Origin: Anadara kagoshimensis
Taxonomy: Eukaryota > Mollusca > Bivalvia > Arcoida > Arcidae
DNA length: 64,000 nt
Assembly: GCA_021292105.1 (NCBI GenBank)
Contig: CM037870.1
Span: 68,427,260 to 68,491,259 of the forward strand
Reading direction: 5' to 3'
A model generated the notes under the pieces. It saw nothing but the letters and a program-made list of their open reading frames with translations, had not been told where the DNA came from and ran no database searches. This document shows, one piece after another, positions 1 through 12,050 of the stretch. The first letter of the stretch is position 1. Each line of letters opens with the position of its first letter. The position numbers and the translations under genes are program-made.

Positions 1-893
1 AAAAATCCTTCCTAGAAATAACCCATACATGGATCTACCAGTCTCAACAAAAATTCTTCCTAGAAATAACCTGTACATAGATCTACCAGTCTCAACAAAA
101 ATCCTTCCTAGAAATAACCCATACATGGATCTACCAGTCTCAACAAAAATCCTTCCTAGAAATAACCTGTACATGGATCTACCAGTCTCAACAAAAATCC
201 TTCCTAGAAATAACCTGTACATGGATCTACCAGTCTCAACAAAAATCCTTCCTAGAAATAACCTGTACATAGATCTACCAGTCTCAACAAAAATCCTTCC
301 TAGAAATAACCCATACATGGATCTACCAGTCTCAACAAAAATCCTTCCTAGAAATAACCTGTACATAGATCTACCAGTCTCAACAAAAATCCTTCCTAGA
401 AATAACCCATACATGGATCTACCAGTCTCAACAAAAATCCTTCCTAGAAATAACCTGTACATAGATCTACCAGTCTCAACAAAAATCCTTCCTAGAAATA
501 ACCTGTACATGGATCTACCAGTCTCAACAAAAATCCTTCCTAGAAATAACCCATACATGGATCTACCAGTCTCAACAAAAATCCTTCCTAGAAATAACCC
601 ATACATGGATCTACCAGTCTCAACAAAAATCCTTCCTAGAAATAACCCATACATGGATCTACCAGTCTCAACAAAAATCCTTCCTAGAAATAACCCATAC
701 ATGGATCTACCAGTCTCAACAAAAATCCTTCCTAGAAATAACCCATACATGGATCTACCAGTCTCAACAAAAATCCTTCCTAGAAATAACCTGTACATGG
801 ATCTACCAGTCTCAACAAAAATCCTTCCTAGAAATAACCTGTACATAGATCTACCAGTCTCAACAAAAATCCTTCCTAGAAATAATCCATACA
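1..893 (+). repeat. 48-bp minisatellite, about 18 copies, cut by window start
   Basis: The unit of 48 bases starts ATGGATCTACCAGTCTCAAC and repeats without a break up to about position 893, so the array began before the window. Two linked variants alternate: CCCATAC or CCTGTAC at the unit end, and ATGG or ATAG at the start. Because 48 is a multiple of 3, one frame stays open (29-985), giving a 16-residue repeat that begins MDLPVSTKILPRNN. The open frame follows from the unit length and is not by itself evidence of a protein. The array lies upstream of the coiled-coil exon at 1340 and may be intronic. Confidence 0.95.
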
Positions 894-1339
894 TGATCCT
901 TGTGTGGGAAAGTTATTTTCAGTTTGCTCATTGGTGGTCAGTGCAGTGTTTTCTTTGTTCTCTAATTTTCTCTACCATTCCATAATTGCATTGATATCAC
1001 TTAAATAATCTCTACAAGAGCAATATACAATTCCAACAATAAACATGACTGTAGCAACTTCTACTTTGCCACAAAACTCCCTGTTCATGCTGTTAATACC
1101 ATAACCTGTGTCTTTTAAATTTATTGGACAAAGTTTATGAAATGTAATATTAAACTGTTTTGTTTTGGTGAAAAAATATTAAAAGCATTTATGAGCAAAT
1201 ACAAAGTACATGTATACATTGAAAGATTATTCATAAAATTTGTCATTTGTTGCAACAGCTATCTTTTTTCAAATTAAGTACTAAACATATGTGCAAGGGG
1301 GATGAGTATCTTGAACTTCATTTGTTTTATTTTTATTAG
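894..1339. other. Non-coding stretch, probably intron
   Basis: This is AT-rich sequence ending in a pyrimidine-rich tract and an acceptor AG at 1338-1339. I see no other feature. Confidence 0.5.
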
Positions 1340-1537
1340 ATACTGAGAAGTGAGGCAGATTTGAGAGAAGGGCTGACCAAAGCAGAGAAAAGTGGAGCGT
1401 CACTTGACCAATTAAATACAACTAGAGAACAACTTATGAATGCCATCACAAAGAAAGATGACTTGTTAAAAAGAATATCTTATGTTGAAACGGACATTGT
1501 AAAGAAGGAAAAGGAACTAAAATCAAAAAGAAAATAA
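1340..1537 (+). CDS. Last coding exon of an unidentified coiled-coil protein
   Basis: A frame of 65 codons and a TAA stop follows an acceptor (TTTTTATTAG) at 1339. The peptide starts ILRSEADLREGLTKAEKSG and ends KEKELKSKRK. It is highly charged with leucine or isoleucine in heptad-like spacing, as in a coiled coil, and has a lysine-rich tail. There is no start codon at the exon edge, so it is the 3' end of a longer gene whose earlier exons lie left of the window. The frame is phase 0 at the acceptor. I do not recognise the family. Codon use and the clean splice acceptor argue that it is real, but with only one exon the call is moderate. Confidence 0.6.
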   Translation: MLRSEADLREGLTKAEKSGASLDQLNTTREQLMNAITKKDDLLKRISYVETDIVKKEKELKSKRK

Positions 1538-4500
1538 ATATGTGGCAATTTTATAATTTTTGACAGAAAAAAAAACAGATTCTGCCACTTATGTGAATTT
1601 TTATAAATTCTGAAGACGATACACAAATTTTAAAACTGGAAAAAAAAAATAGATTTTACAACAAGAGCATGGATAAATTTTAGAAACACAGAAAATATAA
1701 GACCTACAATGATATGATGTTTGTGACACCGGCATAACAATGAACAGATGTACACCAGAACAATTTTATGGTTTATGGATGATGCTAATCTAAAATAAGA
1801 CAATATAATGATGATATTACCGGTATGCTTTAAAAATCAGATATATCATTACTAATGTCTCTTACAAACGTTTTAATACAAATCTATTTGGTTTTTTGAA
1901 TTTATTGGAAATTGTGAAAGATAAGTTACATAATTTGTAAAATTTGTGTGAAAAAGAAGACTTATTTTTAATCATTTATGTGCAAAGAAAAGAAAAGGTG
2001 TACACTAATATAATATGCGGCAAATTGTGCAATCCAGGGACCCTCTCAAATTTTCATACATCATGTTTTGGTCTTTTTTCAGAGAAATGGTCAATTTTTG
2101 TATAAAAAACGGAAATAAGTGACATTCTCCCATTATTATTATGTAAAAGACAATATGTACGAAAGAAGTTTTTGATATCTAATTCCACATTAGGTTTATG
2201 TACCTGTACAATTAAGTTATAACCAATATGATTCACAATACAATTTGATGTCACATCACTGTTAATATTGTAAGGCATTAGAAAAAAAAGAGTATATCTT
2301 TATATTGTTTGGATTTTTGCGAGGGTCCCTCTTAGAATTTTAGTACATTAATATTTTCCCTTTATAAACTAAATTTTTGTATTCTATGCAATGATAGAAA
2401 TTATGTAATTGACTTTAATTTATGTTTGGGTTTTTCTGTTAACAATTTCGACTTTTATTACACAAAAACCTCCAACTTTTGTGTCTATTTTGATAGTGTT
2501 AATCTTCTTTGAAAGATAACCTTGTTTTAACTGTGTACATGCATTTAAATTATTTTTAATTATTCAAAATTAATTTTCATTATCTAATATTATAATTTAT
2601 GATTTGAGATACTTGTTTTTACACAAGTGTATGTTTAATATTTTAGATGTTATAATTTTTTTATATTCAGATAACCTTTATATTTTAAATCCGTCCACAT
2701 TTTGAATGTTATATAAATAGATGTGCAGTTATTATTTCTTCCAGAATTTGGCTGGACCAAAATCGAAATTTGGAATATACGATGGAGTTTTCTAAATTCT
2801 TTATTTTATGTTTTGTTTACTTTATATTAAAATGTTAAAATTTAATCAAAATATATTTAAAAGTCTTCTCAATATTTTTGAATCTCAAAAGAAAAGGTTT
2901 TTTTCCTCTGTGTTAAAGGGAGGCTATCCTTATCTGTCACTTCTGTTTTGAAAAGAAAAATATTCTAAATCAAAATTAATCAATATGACTTTGGATTTTT
3001 GAAATCTTTTGTTAAACTTTCAAAAATTAAAATGGAAAACTAAATAGTATCTTTGAATTTGGACTACATCAAGCTTGCTACAAAAGTTTATTTTCTCATT
3101 TTTTAGAAATAAAAAGTTTGAAAAATTATTTAGAACTATCAATAACTTTGTTGGAATTTTTTTCTTTTACAAATGGTTCTGGAATGGTTTTTTAAAACCA
3201 GGTATCAATTTATTAGTTAAATTATACTCATTAGCAATAACAAATGTTTTTGAGCAATATAAAAATGAAGAAATGTTAAAATTGATGATTTTGGGGCAAT
3301 ATTGATTAGTTAAATGTTTTACAATGATTTGATTACTATTTATTTGTAAGTTGTTCTGTAAGATAAATATGAACATTCCGTCCTTTAAAAGGTAAAGTCC
3401 CATGTGATATAACATACATAATTTTACACTTAATCTTTATAAATAAACTTATTTTTATTCTTGTTCAAAAATTATTTTTCTTATTAAAATCTACTATATA
3501 AATATCACTAGTTTGTGTTGTATATTTCTGTATGTCAAATGTATATATTGTATATCTTTTGATTGATGATAAGATTTAAATACCAAAAGCAGGAGGAAAA
3601 CTTGTACACTTCCTGAGCACCTGGTCTCAACTCCACTGGATGAAAGCAGTGGTGAACTTTAGACATATGTTATTCCAGGGATTTCATTCTACACTAGCTA
3701 AATGTTTGATGTAATTGTCCTTTCAGAGTGTTTGTTCCCATCTCCATTAGTTAAAAGCAATTAAAAACTGTAAACATCAATCCTATCAAACCAGGGATCA
3801 TAATACCAGGTGCTATGACGTCTGCTTGGTTAAGATGTTTTTAACACGGTTTTGTCATTTGTCCATACTTGTGGACTCTCTACTAGTATAACTGACCTCA
3901 TGGTTTGCTATGTTTATCTGTGATATTAATGCTATTATCCTAGCACTTTAAAGGTCACCATTTGTGTGCCCTAGAACGTGTGTGCAAGTACAAAGCAGAT
4001 CAGAAATACCTACACACACTACATAGAATTGTGTTCATCTTAACAAGGAAAACTTTGTTCTGTCGTGAATAGTTGAAAAATTGCTGATGTGATGTAAAAC
4101 AACCATCAGCCATCAGTGTACCCAAGATACCCAATAGTGTACCATGTACCCATCAATATACCATGTGATGCCTACTAGGGTTTATGGAAATGGTTGTTCT
4201 ACTAGTTGTGGAAAACATTCATATCACTATTTCAACCCCTTGAAAAAATTTGATTTCACAATTTTGGTCCAAGCGCTACTGATGAGGAATCGTATTTTGA
4301 AATGACCCTCTAGTTATGTAATATTAAAGTTGGTAACCATATATATGTATGTAATTGAAAACATGAAATTATTCAATTCCATGTCATCACACTCAAACTT
4401 TAAGATGAAGATGAAAAGTGTTTGTTTCTTCTTGGTAATCGTCAAAACAATATGATGCAGGACATGCTTAGCAGTCTGGGAATTATAGACCTTTCCAAAT

Positions 4501-4576
4501 TGCAGCAGTGAAACATAACAGTATCCAATGAAATATTTATTATATATAATGAAAATAATAACAAAAACAAAACAAA
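1538..4576. other. AT-rich non-coding stretch between convergent genes
   Basis: The first part is presumably the 3' UTR of the coiled-coil gene. The ORFs here (2054-2278, 3075-3305, 3167-3415, 4314-4661) are short, low in complexity and have no recognisable motif. A 10-base inverted match (GGGACCCTC / GAGGGTCCC) sits near 2038 and 2322. Nothing else stands out. Confidence 0.5.
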
Positions 4577-7372
4577 TCAATATCTCAATGATGAAAACAA
4601 CATGTAAGTGAAGAATATTGTCACATAAGAAAAGTAATCCGACACAATTACTGAGCTGCATCCATTGTCAGAACACTTCTCTGGGTGTGATGTATACACA
4701 TCTGCACATTGCTTTGTCGGATCTTTGCAGTCTGTTTTATTTATAACATAGCCATCTGGCCAACGGTCACCATTAGCCAACACTCTGGTTTTGGCAGTTT
4801 GGTCAATATCATAACAACAGGTGTAAGTTCCATTGGAGTTTTTAAATCCTAGAAATTCCGTTCTCCAGTGACCCTTACAGGATAATGGCGGTATGGTTTG
4901 GATATCGTCTGCTTTATCTACAATTAAATTTAAAAAAATATATATATATATATATATCAGACAAGAACTAAATACAACTTCAAATCTCGTAAACAGATGT
5001 TTATTGATAATATGATTACATATTTAAAACACAACATACAAATTCATGTCCAAATCACAAGCACCAAATCAAAGTGAAAACTCTAAAACTTGCGATTTAA
5101 GTACAATCATAACTGAGAATGAAGGGAACATGTAAAGGCTAATACCCAGGGTAACTTTGGATACAGAGGGATTATCCTTATCAACAATATTGTGATGACG
5201 ATCATCAAACTTTTTGAGAGCCCTTATAAGCCTAGGCATGCAATATCCTTGGTTCAACAGTTTATTCGTGAGCAACTTCTACCTTCTATAAAGTTTTCCA
5301 TAGTAGGAACAAGCTCTACCATAGCATACTAATTGTAAAACAAATACACCAGAAGCAGGTTTATTACTGCATAGAAAAGGAAAGTTGACAATAGAAGAAT
5401 CGAAGTCATTACGTTTGTCATACAACTTTAAATGCAGCCTTCCATTGGCGTCATAATTGAGGTAAAAGTGTAAATATGAAGCAGCACTTAAAGAACCAGT
5501 CGTGTCTTTTATATCAAGTTCACTCAAATCGACTACATTCACCAAATTATCAAATTAGGGCTAATTAAGAGATAGAACGGTATCCAGTATATTTTTGTTT
5601 GGTGTCGGTATGGTGCTTTATAAAACAACCAGATTTCCTGTACAAGTACTCGGAGATATTTAGCTTACCGTTGTAGAAAAGAATGGTAAGTGAATAATTT
5701 GTTTAAGACGTTATTTTAACTTAGAATGAGAGATAGTGATGTAAAGTGTAAAAAAAAAACAAATGGTTTTTTTATAGTTTAACACCAGATAAAATATCAA
5801 GATATTGAAGCAATTTAAAGTGTTTTAGAATTCAAATGTTGTTGGTGCCAAGTGTGTAATAGACTTTTTGAACAAGGCCGAAGACCATCCTTGACTAATT
5901 TATTTATTGATTTAGTAATGCATTTAGAGGAACCTGCTTTCTTTGTATGGATTTTGTGACGTTTAAGAATCCAATACAAGTATGGAAGGTTGAGTTTTGA
6001 TTAACTAATGTTTATTTTAATATACATAATTGTGAAATAAGTAAAACAGTTGGATTCTGAATTTTTTTAACAATATCGTCATTTGTCATATGACCGTTGC
6101 CAGTACAAAGTTGTGAGATCTATAATCAGTTTAAATTTACTAAAATTATATAAATAAACAGTCCACTTACCTACCTTTGTTAAAGACAAAAAACCAGACC
6201 AGAAACCCAGCAGCAGCCAATAATAACACGAGGAGTATCACCAGAAATATCAACAAACACTTCCTTCTTCGTCGTTGTCTTTCTTTTTGTTTTTTGGCTT
6301 TCTGTGCCTGAAGTTATATAATCAATATTATTGTTTATGTAGAACAAATTCTAAGCCATGTTGTTTGAAATGTGTCGACACATCTGTCTGTTTCTTTGAC
6401 CCTAGCGTTTCTGGTGAGTGGAAATTGTTCTTTAAACCATAAATGATGCACTAGTATAGTATTTTGTAACAGCTATTAAAACGTTTGGGGCTAAACTTAT
6501 AACGCATAGTAGGCCTACAAGACTAGAAGTAACCATGGCAAAAAAGCCACACACACATACCTTGAATAATATATATACGGAATTGTTTTGGCTCTTCTTA
6601 CGCCGTGTAATCACTTTTGAGATTACGCTTCTAAGAATAGTGGTTTTCAGTTTGTGGTTTTATACAGGTACGAATACCTCTTACATCTTTATAATGACAG
6701 ATGGATGCCTCCGATAAACTTTCAGACACTTTGAAAACCAAAAGGGAGTGACCGGTCCAAAGCTCTTGAAATACTGAAACCACCAAACTTGACACCGGGC
6801 CCGGCGCGGCCCAAACCGGAGTACTTAGGTGACCAAGGTTCTTTAATGTACTTGAATCACGCCGCTTGAAACTAACTTTGCCCTGCCTTGTGTTCTGGGT
6901 GACCATGGGTCTGTGAAAATACTGGAAACTCGCAACTTGACACCATGCCCGCCTGCTATTCTGGGTGACCATGGGTCTGTGAAAATACTGGAAACTCGCA
7001 ATTGACACCATGCCCCATGGTGTTTTCGGGTGACCAGCGCTCAGTAACAATATTTGAACCCCGCCACTTGACACCATACCCGACCAAGCGCCATTCTAAC
7101 TGATAATCAGTTAGAAATTAGCTTTTTAATTGCACTCTCGTACTTGTTTTCAACTTATAAAAAGGTCAGTTTAAAACAGTAGACACATATATACATAGCT
7201 AACTTACTATAACTCTTGTAGCTTTTCTTCTTTTCTTTCTCTCTTTGTCATTGATAATCTTCTGTGCCCACTCGGACACTGGATAAACACGGTTTTGATT
7301 GATTCGGGTATCCACTGGCGGTGGTGACCAGTAACTTTTCGGCCAACCGAGTGCACCACTTGATATTGGCAT
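4577..7372 (-). CDS. Type II single-pass membrane protein with Cys-rich outer domain (3 exons)
   Basis: The gene is assembled from three exons with GT-AG introns and matching phases: 7372-7208 (55 codons, ATG at 7372, donor GTAAGT), 6307-6175 (44 codons plus 1 base) and 4917-4577 (ends TGA). The product has 212 residues. Residues 1-71 are cytoplasmic-type and become strongly basic (ERKKRRKATR, then QKERQRRRRK). Residues 72-96 are a long hydrophobic helix (CLLIFLVILLVLLLAAAGF onward). The outer part has seven cysteines (113, 133, 134, 163, 170, 181, 186) and N-glycosylation sequons at N128 (NGT) and N159 (NKT). The C-terminus is again hydrophobic (YVTIFFTYMLFSS), perhaps a membrane or GPI-type tail. 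The positive-inside rule gives a type II orientation. I do not recognise the family. Its introns hold a tandem repeat (6720-7080) and an RT-element remnant (4985-5580). Confidence 0.7.
4985..5580 (-). mobile_element. RT-element remnant (KLYDKRDDF family), copy 1
   Basis: On the minus strand 5545-5279 reads LDIKDTTGSLSAASYLHFYL, later LKLYDKRNDF and VNFPFLCSNKPAS. After a frame change, 5275-5069 reads LLTNKLLNQGY and later ALKKFDDRHH. I recall this arrangement from proteins annotated as reverse-transcriptase domain proteins in bivalves; that link is from memory. The 3' terminus (CATGTCCAAATCACAA as seen on + near 5045) is shared with other copies in the window. It sits in intron 2 of the membrane-protein gene and is broken. 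Confidence 0.6.
6720..7085. repeat. Diverged tandem repeat of about 65-80 bp in intron 1
   Basis: About five units each start near GGTGACCA and end near TTGACACC. Two central units (6898-7030) are almost identical and contain CATGGGTCTGTGAAAATACT. The tract is much richer in GC than its surroundings. The minus-strand ORF 6631-7077 reads through it only because stops are rare in the units; I do not take it as a gene. Confidence 0.7.
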
Positions 7373-7677
7373 TTTAAATGGCTACATATTCCTAACCTCT
7401 TGACCGGTGGTGCTCTGCGACTATACTCTGGACAAAGTGTTATAAACTAGAGATGAACAGTTAACTTCGAAGTAGTTTGATATACCGTGCCAAAATGTTA
7501 TTTATTTAATCAGCGGTAACATTTGATTAATGACGTCATTTTTAAAAACTGGAGTACATGTGTGTAGTTGTAGGTATTTTTGTGTTTCTCACACAAAATT
7601 TGTTTAACTTGCGAGCAGCCGGACTAACAAAAACCGCGTCAACAAGGAAAAAGGTATATTGTCATGTGCTTTATAAT
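7373..7677. other. Upstream region of the membrane-protein gene
   Basis: About 300 bases lie between the ATG at 7372 and the tandem-core element. It probably holds the promoter and 5' UTR. I cannot point to a clear TATA box or initiator. Confidence 0.35.
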
Positions 7678-9158
7678 AAACAAGAGCACCGCCGAGCGTA
7701 GCATTATACGCCCGTGTTATATTGATCGAGTAGTACTATTTACTGAGAAGTATAAGTACAACTAGGATATATGTATGTAAAAAGTTGTAATTCGAACTTG
7801 CACCAGATATTAACATCGTAAATGTGTATACCAAATTTCATTTGAATCCATAAATAGTTGTAGGCTCTAATGATCGGAAAGCACATGGTCATACATACAA
7901 AAATTTGTAAGTTAAAAAAGGGGCATAACTCCTCCAAAAATAATCCGAAAAAAGTTGTAATTCGAACTTGCACCAGATATTAACATCGTAAATGTGTATA
8001 CCAAATTTCATTTGAATCCATAAATAGTTGTAGGCTCTAATGATCGGAAAGCACATGGTCATACATACAAAAATTTGTAAGTTAAAAAAGGGGCATAACT
8101 CCTCCAAAAATAATCCGAAAAAGTTGTAATTCGAACTTGCACCAGATATTAACATCGTAAATGTGTATACCAAATTTCATTTGAATCCATAAATAGTGGT
8201 AGGCTCTAATGATCGGAAACCACATGGTCATACATACAAAAATTTCTAAGTTAAAAAAGGGGCATAACTCCTCCAAAAATAATCCGAAAAAGTTGTAATT
8301 CGAACTTGCACCAGATATTAACATCGTAAATGTGTATACCAAATTTCATTTGAATCCATAAATAGTGGTAGGCTCTAATGATCGGAAACCACATGGTCAT
8401 ACATACAAAATTTCTAAGTTAAAAAAGGGGCATAACTCCTCCAAAATAATCCGAAAAAGTTGTAATACGAACTTGCACCAGATATTAACATCGTAAATGT
8501 GTATACCAAATTTCATTTGAATCCATAAATAGTGGTAGGCTCTAATGATCGGAAACCACATGGTCATACATACAAAAATTTCTAAGTTAAAAAAGGGGCA
8601 TAACTCCTCCAAAAATAATCCGAAAAAGTTGTAATTCGAACTTGCACCAGATATTAACATCGTAAATGTGTATACCAAATTTCATTTGAATCCATAAATA
8701 GTGGTAGGCTCTAATTATCGGAAACCACATGGTCATACATACAAAAATTTCTAAGTTAAAAAAGGGGCATAACTCCTCAAAAAATAATCCGAAAAGTTGT
8801 AATTCGAACTTGCACAAGGTATTACCATGGTAAAGCTGTATACCAAATTTCATTTGAATCCATAAATGTTTGTGTCTCTATTGAACGGAATACAAATTGT
8901 TAACAGACGCCCGCCCGCCCGCCCGGACGCCCGCCAACCCGCCCGGACGGACAGCACCGTAACATAATACGTCCCGTCATATGTTCGAACTTGCACAAGG
9001 TATTACCATGGTAAAGCTGTATACCAAATTTCATTTGAATCCATAAATGTTTGTGGTCTCTATTGAACGGAATACAAATTGTTAACAGACGCCCGCCCGC
9101 CCGGACGGACAGCACCGTAACATAATACGTCCCGTCATATGACGGGCGTATAAAAAAT
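7678..9158. mobile_element. Tandem-core element 1 (pearl/Helitron-like, non-autonomous)
   Basis: The element starts AAACAAGAGCACCGCC. A 12-base sequence TTATACGCCCGT (7704-7715) is repeated in exact inverted form as ACGGGCGTATAA (9142-9153). Between them are about seven units of roughly 169 bp (anchor GAACTTGCACCAG at 7794, 7964, 8133, 8302, 8469, 8638) and then a GC-rich GACGCCCGCCCG microsatellite. Near the 3' end is a 16-base palindrome, CCCGTCATATGACGGG (9131-9146). Pearl elements of bivalves, now usually placed with Helitron/Helentron-type elements, have this plan of flanks, tandem core, microsatellite and 3' hairpin. The ORFs at 7740-8853 are products of the repeat. Confidence 0.75.
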
Positions 9159-9652
9159 CAGAAATAAGCAAGTGTCGATGTTAATGTTTAAGACGCGCTT
9201 CTGTTGCATAGCGATACTACATGTTACATTCAATGATTTGGTTCCAGTACTTTTATGCCCTAACCATCAAATCAACATAAAAAACAAACATACCAATCTA
9301 AGTCGAAACCAGAACCCCCCCCCCCTCAAGAAAAAAAAAAAAAAAAAAAACCCATACCTATCCATGTCAAAACTAGAATCCCAATTATATGGAAGTGATA
9401 ACGGAATTGGGTTGCTATAAAAATTTCTGTAAAAAACAATCAATTGCCTTACATTAAACTTAATGAGAGAGAAACAAGAGGAAGTCCTCTTTAATTGTAG
9501 AGTGAGGGAGAAACGCTGTGTTTATATCCTACCCATGATTCGTGACAGTCATTTCTTGGTTGGTACATTGGAGTAACTGGCCAAACCCACCGATCTTTGG
9601 CAAACGAACCGTTCACAAACGCGATTTCTTTGCGTGGGATTCGAAACCTAAG

Positions 9653-9709
<57 letters not shown>

Positions 9710-11042
9710 AGATGATTGTATACATCTGTGGTATTTACAGACACAATATTCTCTTTCCCATTCTCCGATAAAGTAATTATAAAAGTCTAATCCGTGTATT
9801 TTAAACCTAATGAATTAAATTCACTGTAAACCTAATAATTAACTAGTTTGTCCTTAAATTAGAAAGTTGACTCCAATGTAAGACATGTCGCAATGAAAAT
9901 GTTGAATAAAAATTATCTTGTTTTGGATTTTATAACTTTACTTCGTGGTTTAAATCAACATTAAAGTCACCATTTGGTTTTATTTTCTCTGATCAAAAAG
10001 ACAATTTTATCAGACAGTAACCGAACCTGTTTTACAAATAAATACATCTTAATCAGACTTTTATCGCGATTTCTTAACCAACCCATTGATATGTAGATAC
10101 AAATGACGTTTTTATTGAAAAAAGACGCCATTTAATATTATTTGTTTTGCCACATTTTCTTAAAAAGGCAAAATATTTTTATTGATTTCAATTTTTTTAA
10201 GAACTAATAACTTAATTTGTCTTTGAAGGCGGGTTAATGATATATAGCAACCAAAAACTGTCGTGTGATAAATGTTTGGTTGCTCAACGACGACGTGAGT
10301 ACGACGTTTATGATCGTGGAAAAGGAAAAGTGACGAAGAATCATTACAACGACGACCTACGATGGTGTTATCGATCACGATCCTATTATATCGAGATGTT
10401 CCCACCAATTTGTCATGTTAGCAGAATTTTATACATATGTATATTCAGCCGCTTATGCAATTGAATGTGCATTATTTTTTTCTTGCCGCTGAACGACTTT
10501 TATTAAATCTATATTGTGTATTGCATTTTTGACGAAGAAAGTCATTATTGGCTGAAGTTCTGAATGATCTCATAGATCTTGACTAACTTTATAGATTTTC
10601 TCAGTGTGGACACTCGGGCAGGATTAGCTTTCCTTCACCATCCGACAGAGGTCGCCTCGATTAAAACATCTTGAGGGTGGTAATTTAAAGTACACTACTC
10701 AACTCAACTACTAAAATAATTTAAAGTACTTAGTACTTTATCCAAATCCTAAACAACGTTCAAGTTAAATTACAGATTTTATGGGCTTAATTCTGATAAT
10801 ATTTTTCATTTTGCAGCACTAATCGGTCGTTTCAGAATAGTAGTGCTTGGGTCAAAATTGTGGAATCCGACTATTTTTAAGATGTTGAAATGAGAAAAAC
10901 AGAAGGAACGAAAATTTGTCTTCCCAAGTACACCTAAGGCAATACTTTGAACGATTAAGCATGGCTTAGTATTTTGAGGAATTTAAGAATCAGATAATGT
11001 TGATGAACAATGTTTATCTAACAATGCTATGTATAGCCTCCT
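9159..11042. other. Non-coding stretch with simple repeats
   Basis: It holds fragments resembling the RT-element 3' terminus (AACAAACATACCAATC near 9285 and CCATGTCAAAACTAGAA near 9362), a C-run and A-run (9314-9350) and a (GA)n tract. From 9720 to 11040 I see no gene; the ORF pair 10160-10408 / 10237-10464 has no motif. Confidence 0.45.
9655..9712. repeat. (GA)n microsatellite
   Basis: About 29 GA dinucleotides with one slip near 9691. Confidence 0.95.
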
Positions 11043-12050
11043 AGAATAAATAAAAAACAAACATACCAGTCCATGTCCAAACCACAACTCAAATAAAGTT
11101 AAAACTTTGAATTTGACTTGATATATAGTGACCTACTGGAACACATCTTAAGCACATGTTTGTCTCTGAATGAGATTCGAAACCTGTTTCTCGAAAGATT
11201 AACAGACGACTTCCCAATTTATATATCAGCTTTTCTACTAAGCTGTAGTGAAACTGATTTTACGTTGGTGCTGTTGGGAAATAGCGAAGGACTAAATCTA
11301 GAGCAACCCCATCTTCATCGGTTTACCACTGCCTGCTACTGCTTTGTTAAACAGATGTCAGCCACGTATATCTCCACCCTAAATGCAAGGGGGTAGATGG
11401 TCACAGGTGCTACTCAGACAAAATATATTACGCGTAAATATGTACCATTTATTTATTTACTTGTTCTTGTGTTAAACTTTTGACGTTTGGTATTATACAT
11501 GTATATATGTTAACACATATGTTATAATGTTATATCTCTTTTATATAGGAAATTATTAATGAATGGTTAAACACGTGAACTTCCATCGGGAAGTGAGGTC
11601 GGGCGCCCCAGAAGTGTAAACACCTTCTGTTTAGCTAGCCACCGTGACCCACCACGCGTGTAATCAAAACTGTGAACGAAAGAAACATTGAATTATGGGA
11701 CGTCAAATATGTCCAGAATAATTTTGAATACAGAGACATCATACCTATTACGAATACTGTGATGACGATCAGGAAACTTTTTGAGTGCCTTGATAAGCCC
11801 AGGCTTGCAATATCCTTGCGTCAAGAATTTATTTGTAAGCAGTTTGCTTCTTTGTATAAAGATCTCATAGTATTGATTGGGAAACAAATACGCCATAAGT
11901 AGGAGAACCAGGTAGATTGCTGCACAGAAAAGGAAAGTTGACAATAGAAAAATGAAGTCATACAGCTTCAAACGTGTAGCCTTTTGTAGGCGTTTGTGTC
12001 CATTGGTATACCGATTGTTTTTCACGATTTAGAAAATTATATTATCAAAC
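11043..12050 (-). mobile_element. RT-element remnant (KLYDKRDDF family), copy 2, interrupted
   Basis: The terminus AAACAAACATACCAGTCCAT (11051-11070) is followed by about 450 unrelated bases, then by the usual internal sequence from about 11560 (ACACGTGAACTTCC, TTAGCTAGCCACC). The minus strand at 11870-11693 reads RSKLLTNKFLTQGY and later ALKKFPDRHH, matching copy 1. In other copies the terminus runs straight into the ACACGTGAAC block, so 11111-11560 looks like a later insertion. Confidence 0.55.
11118..11396 (+). pseudogene. Possible LINE ORF2 3'-end remnant
   Basis: The frame reads LLEHILSTCLSLNEIRNLF near its start, then LVLLGNSEGLN, and ends TYISTLNARG before a stop. An H-x4-C pattern followed by an IR-x-x-F helix resembles the zinc-knuckle C-terminus of many LINE ORF2 proteins (seen in the larger LINE here as YHHLITC). 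There is no upstream RT in frame. It lies inside the interruption of RT-element copy 2. The call is weak. Confidence 0.35.

Noticed and set aside
3600-3800. Sequence GAGCACCTGGTCTCAACTCC considered as another RT-element copy
   Set aside because: The match to the 3' block of the family is short and the flanks do not agree.
6171-6174. Alternative donor GTAAGT four bases downstream for exon 2 of the membrane-protein gene
   Set aside because: It would put an immediate stop after the junction; the donor GTAGGT keeps the frame.
6631-7077. Minus-strand ORF of 148 residues
   Set aside because: It lies across the GC-rich tandem repeat in intron 1 of the membrane-protein gene and repeats with it.
7740-8853. 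Several minus-strand ORFs with repeated peptides (FFGLFLEELCPFFNL)
   Set aside because: They only translate the 169-bp repeat of tandem-core element 1; they overlap in different frames and share no start or splice logic.
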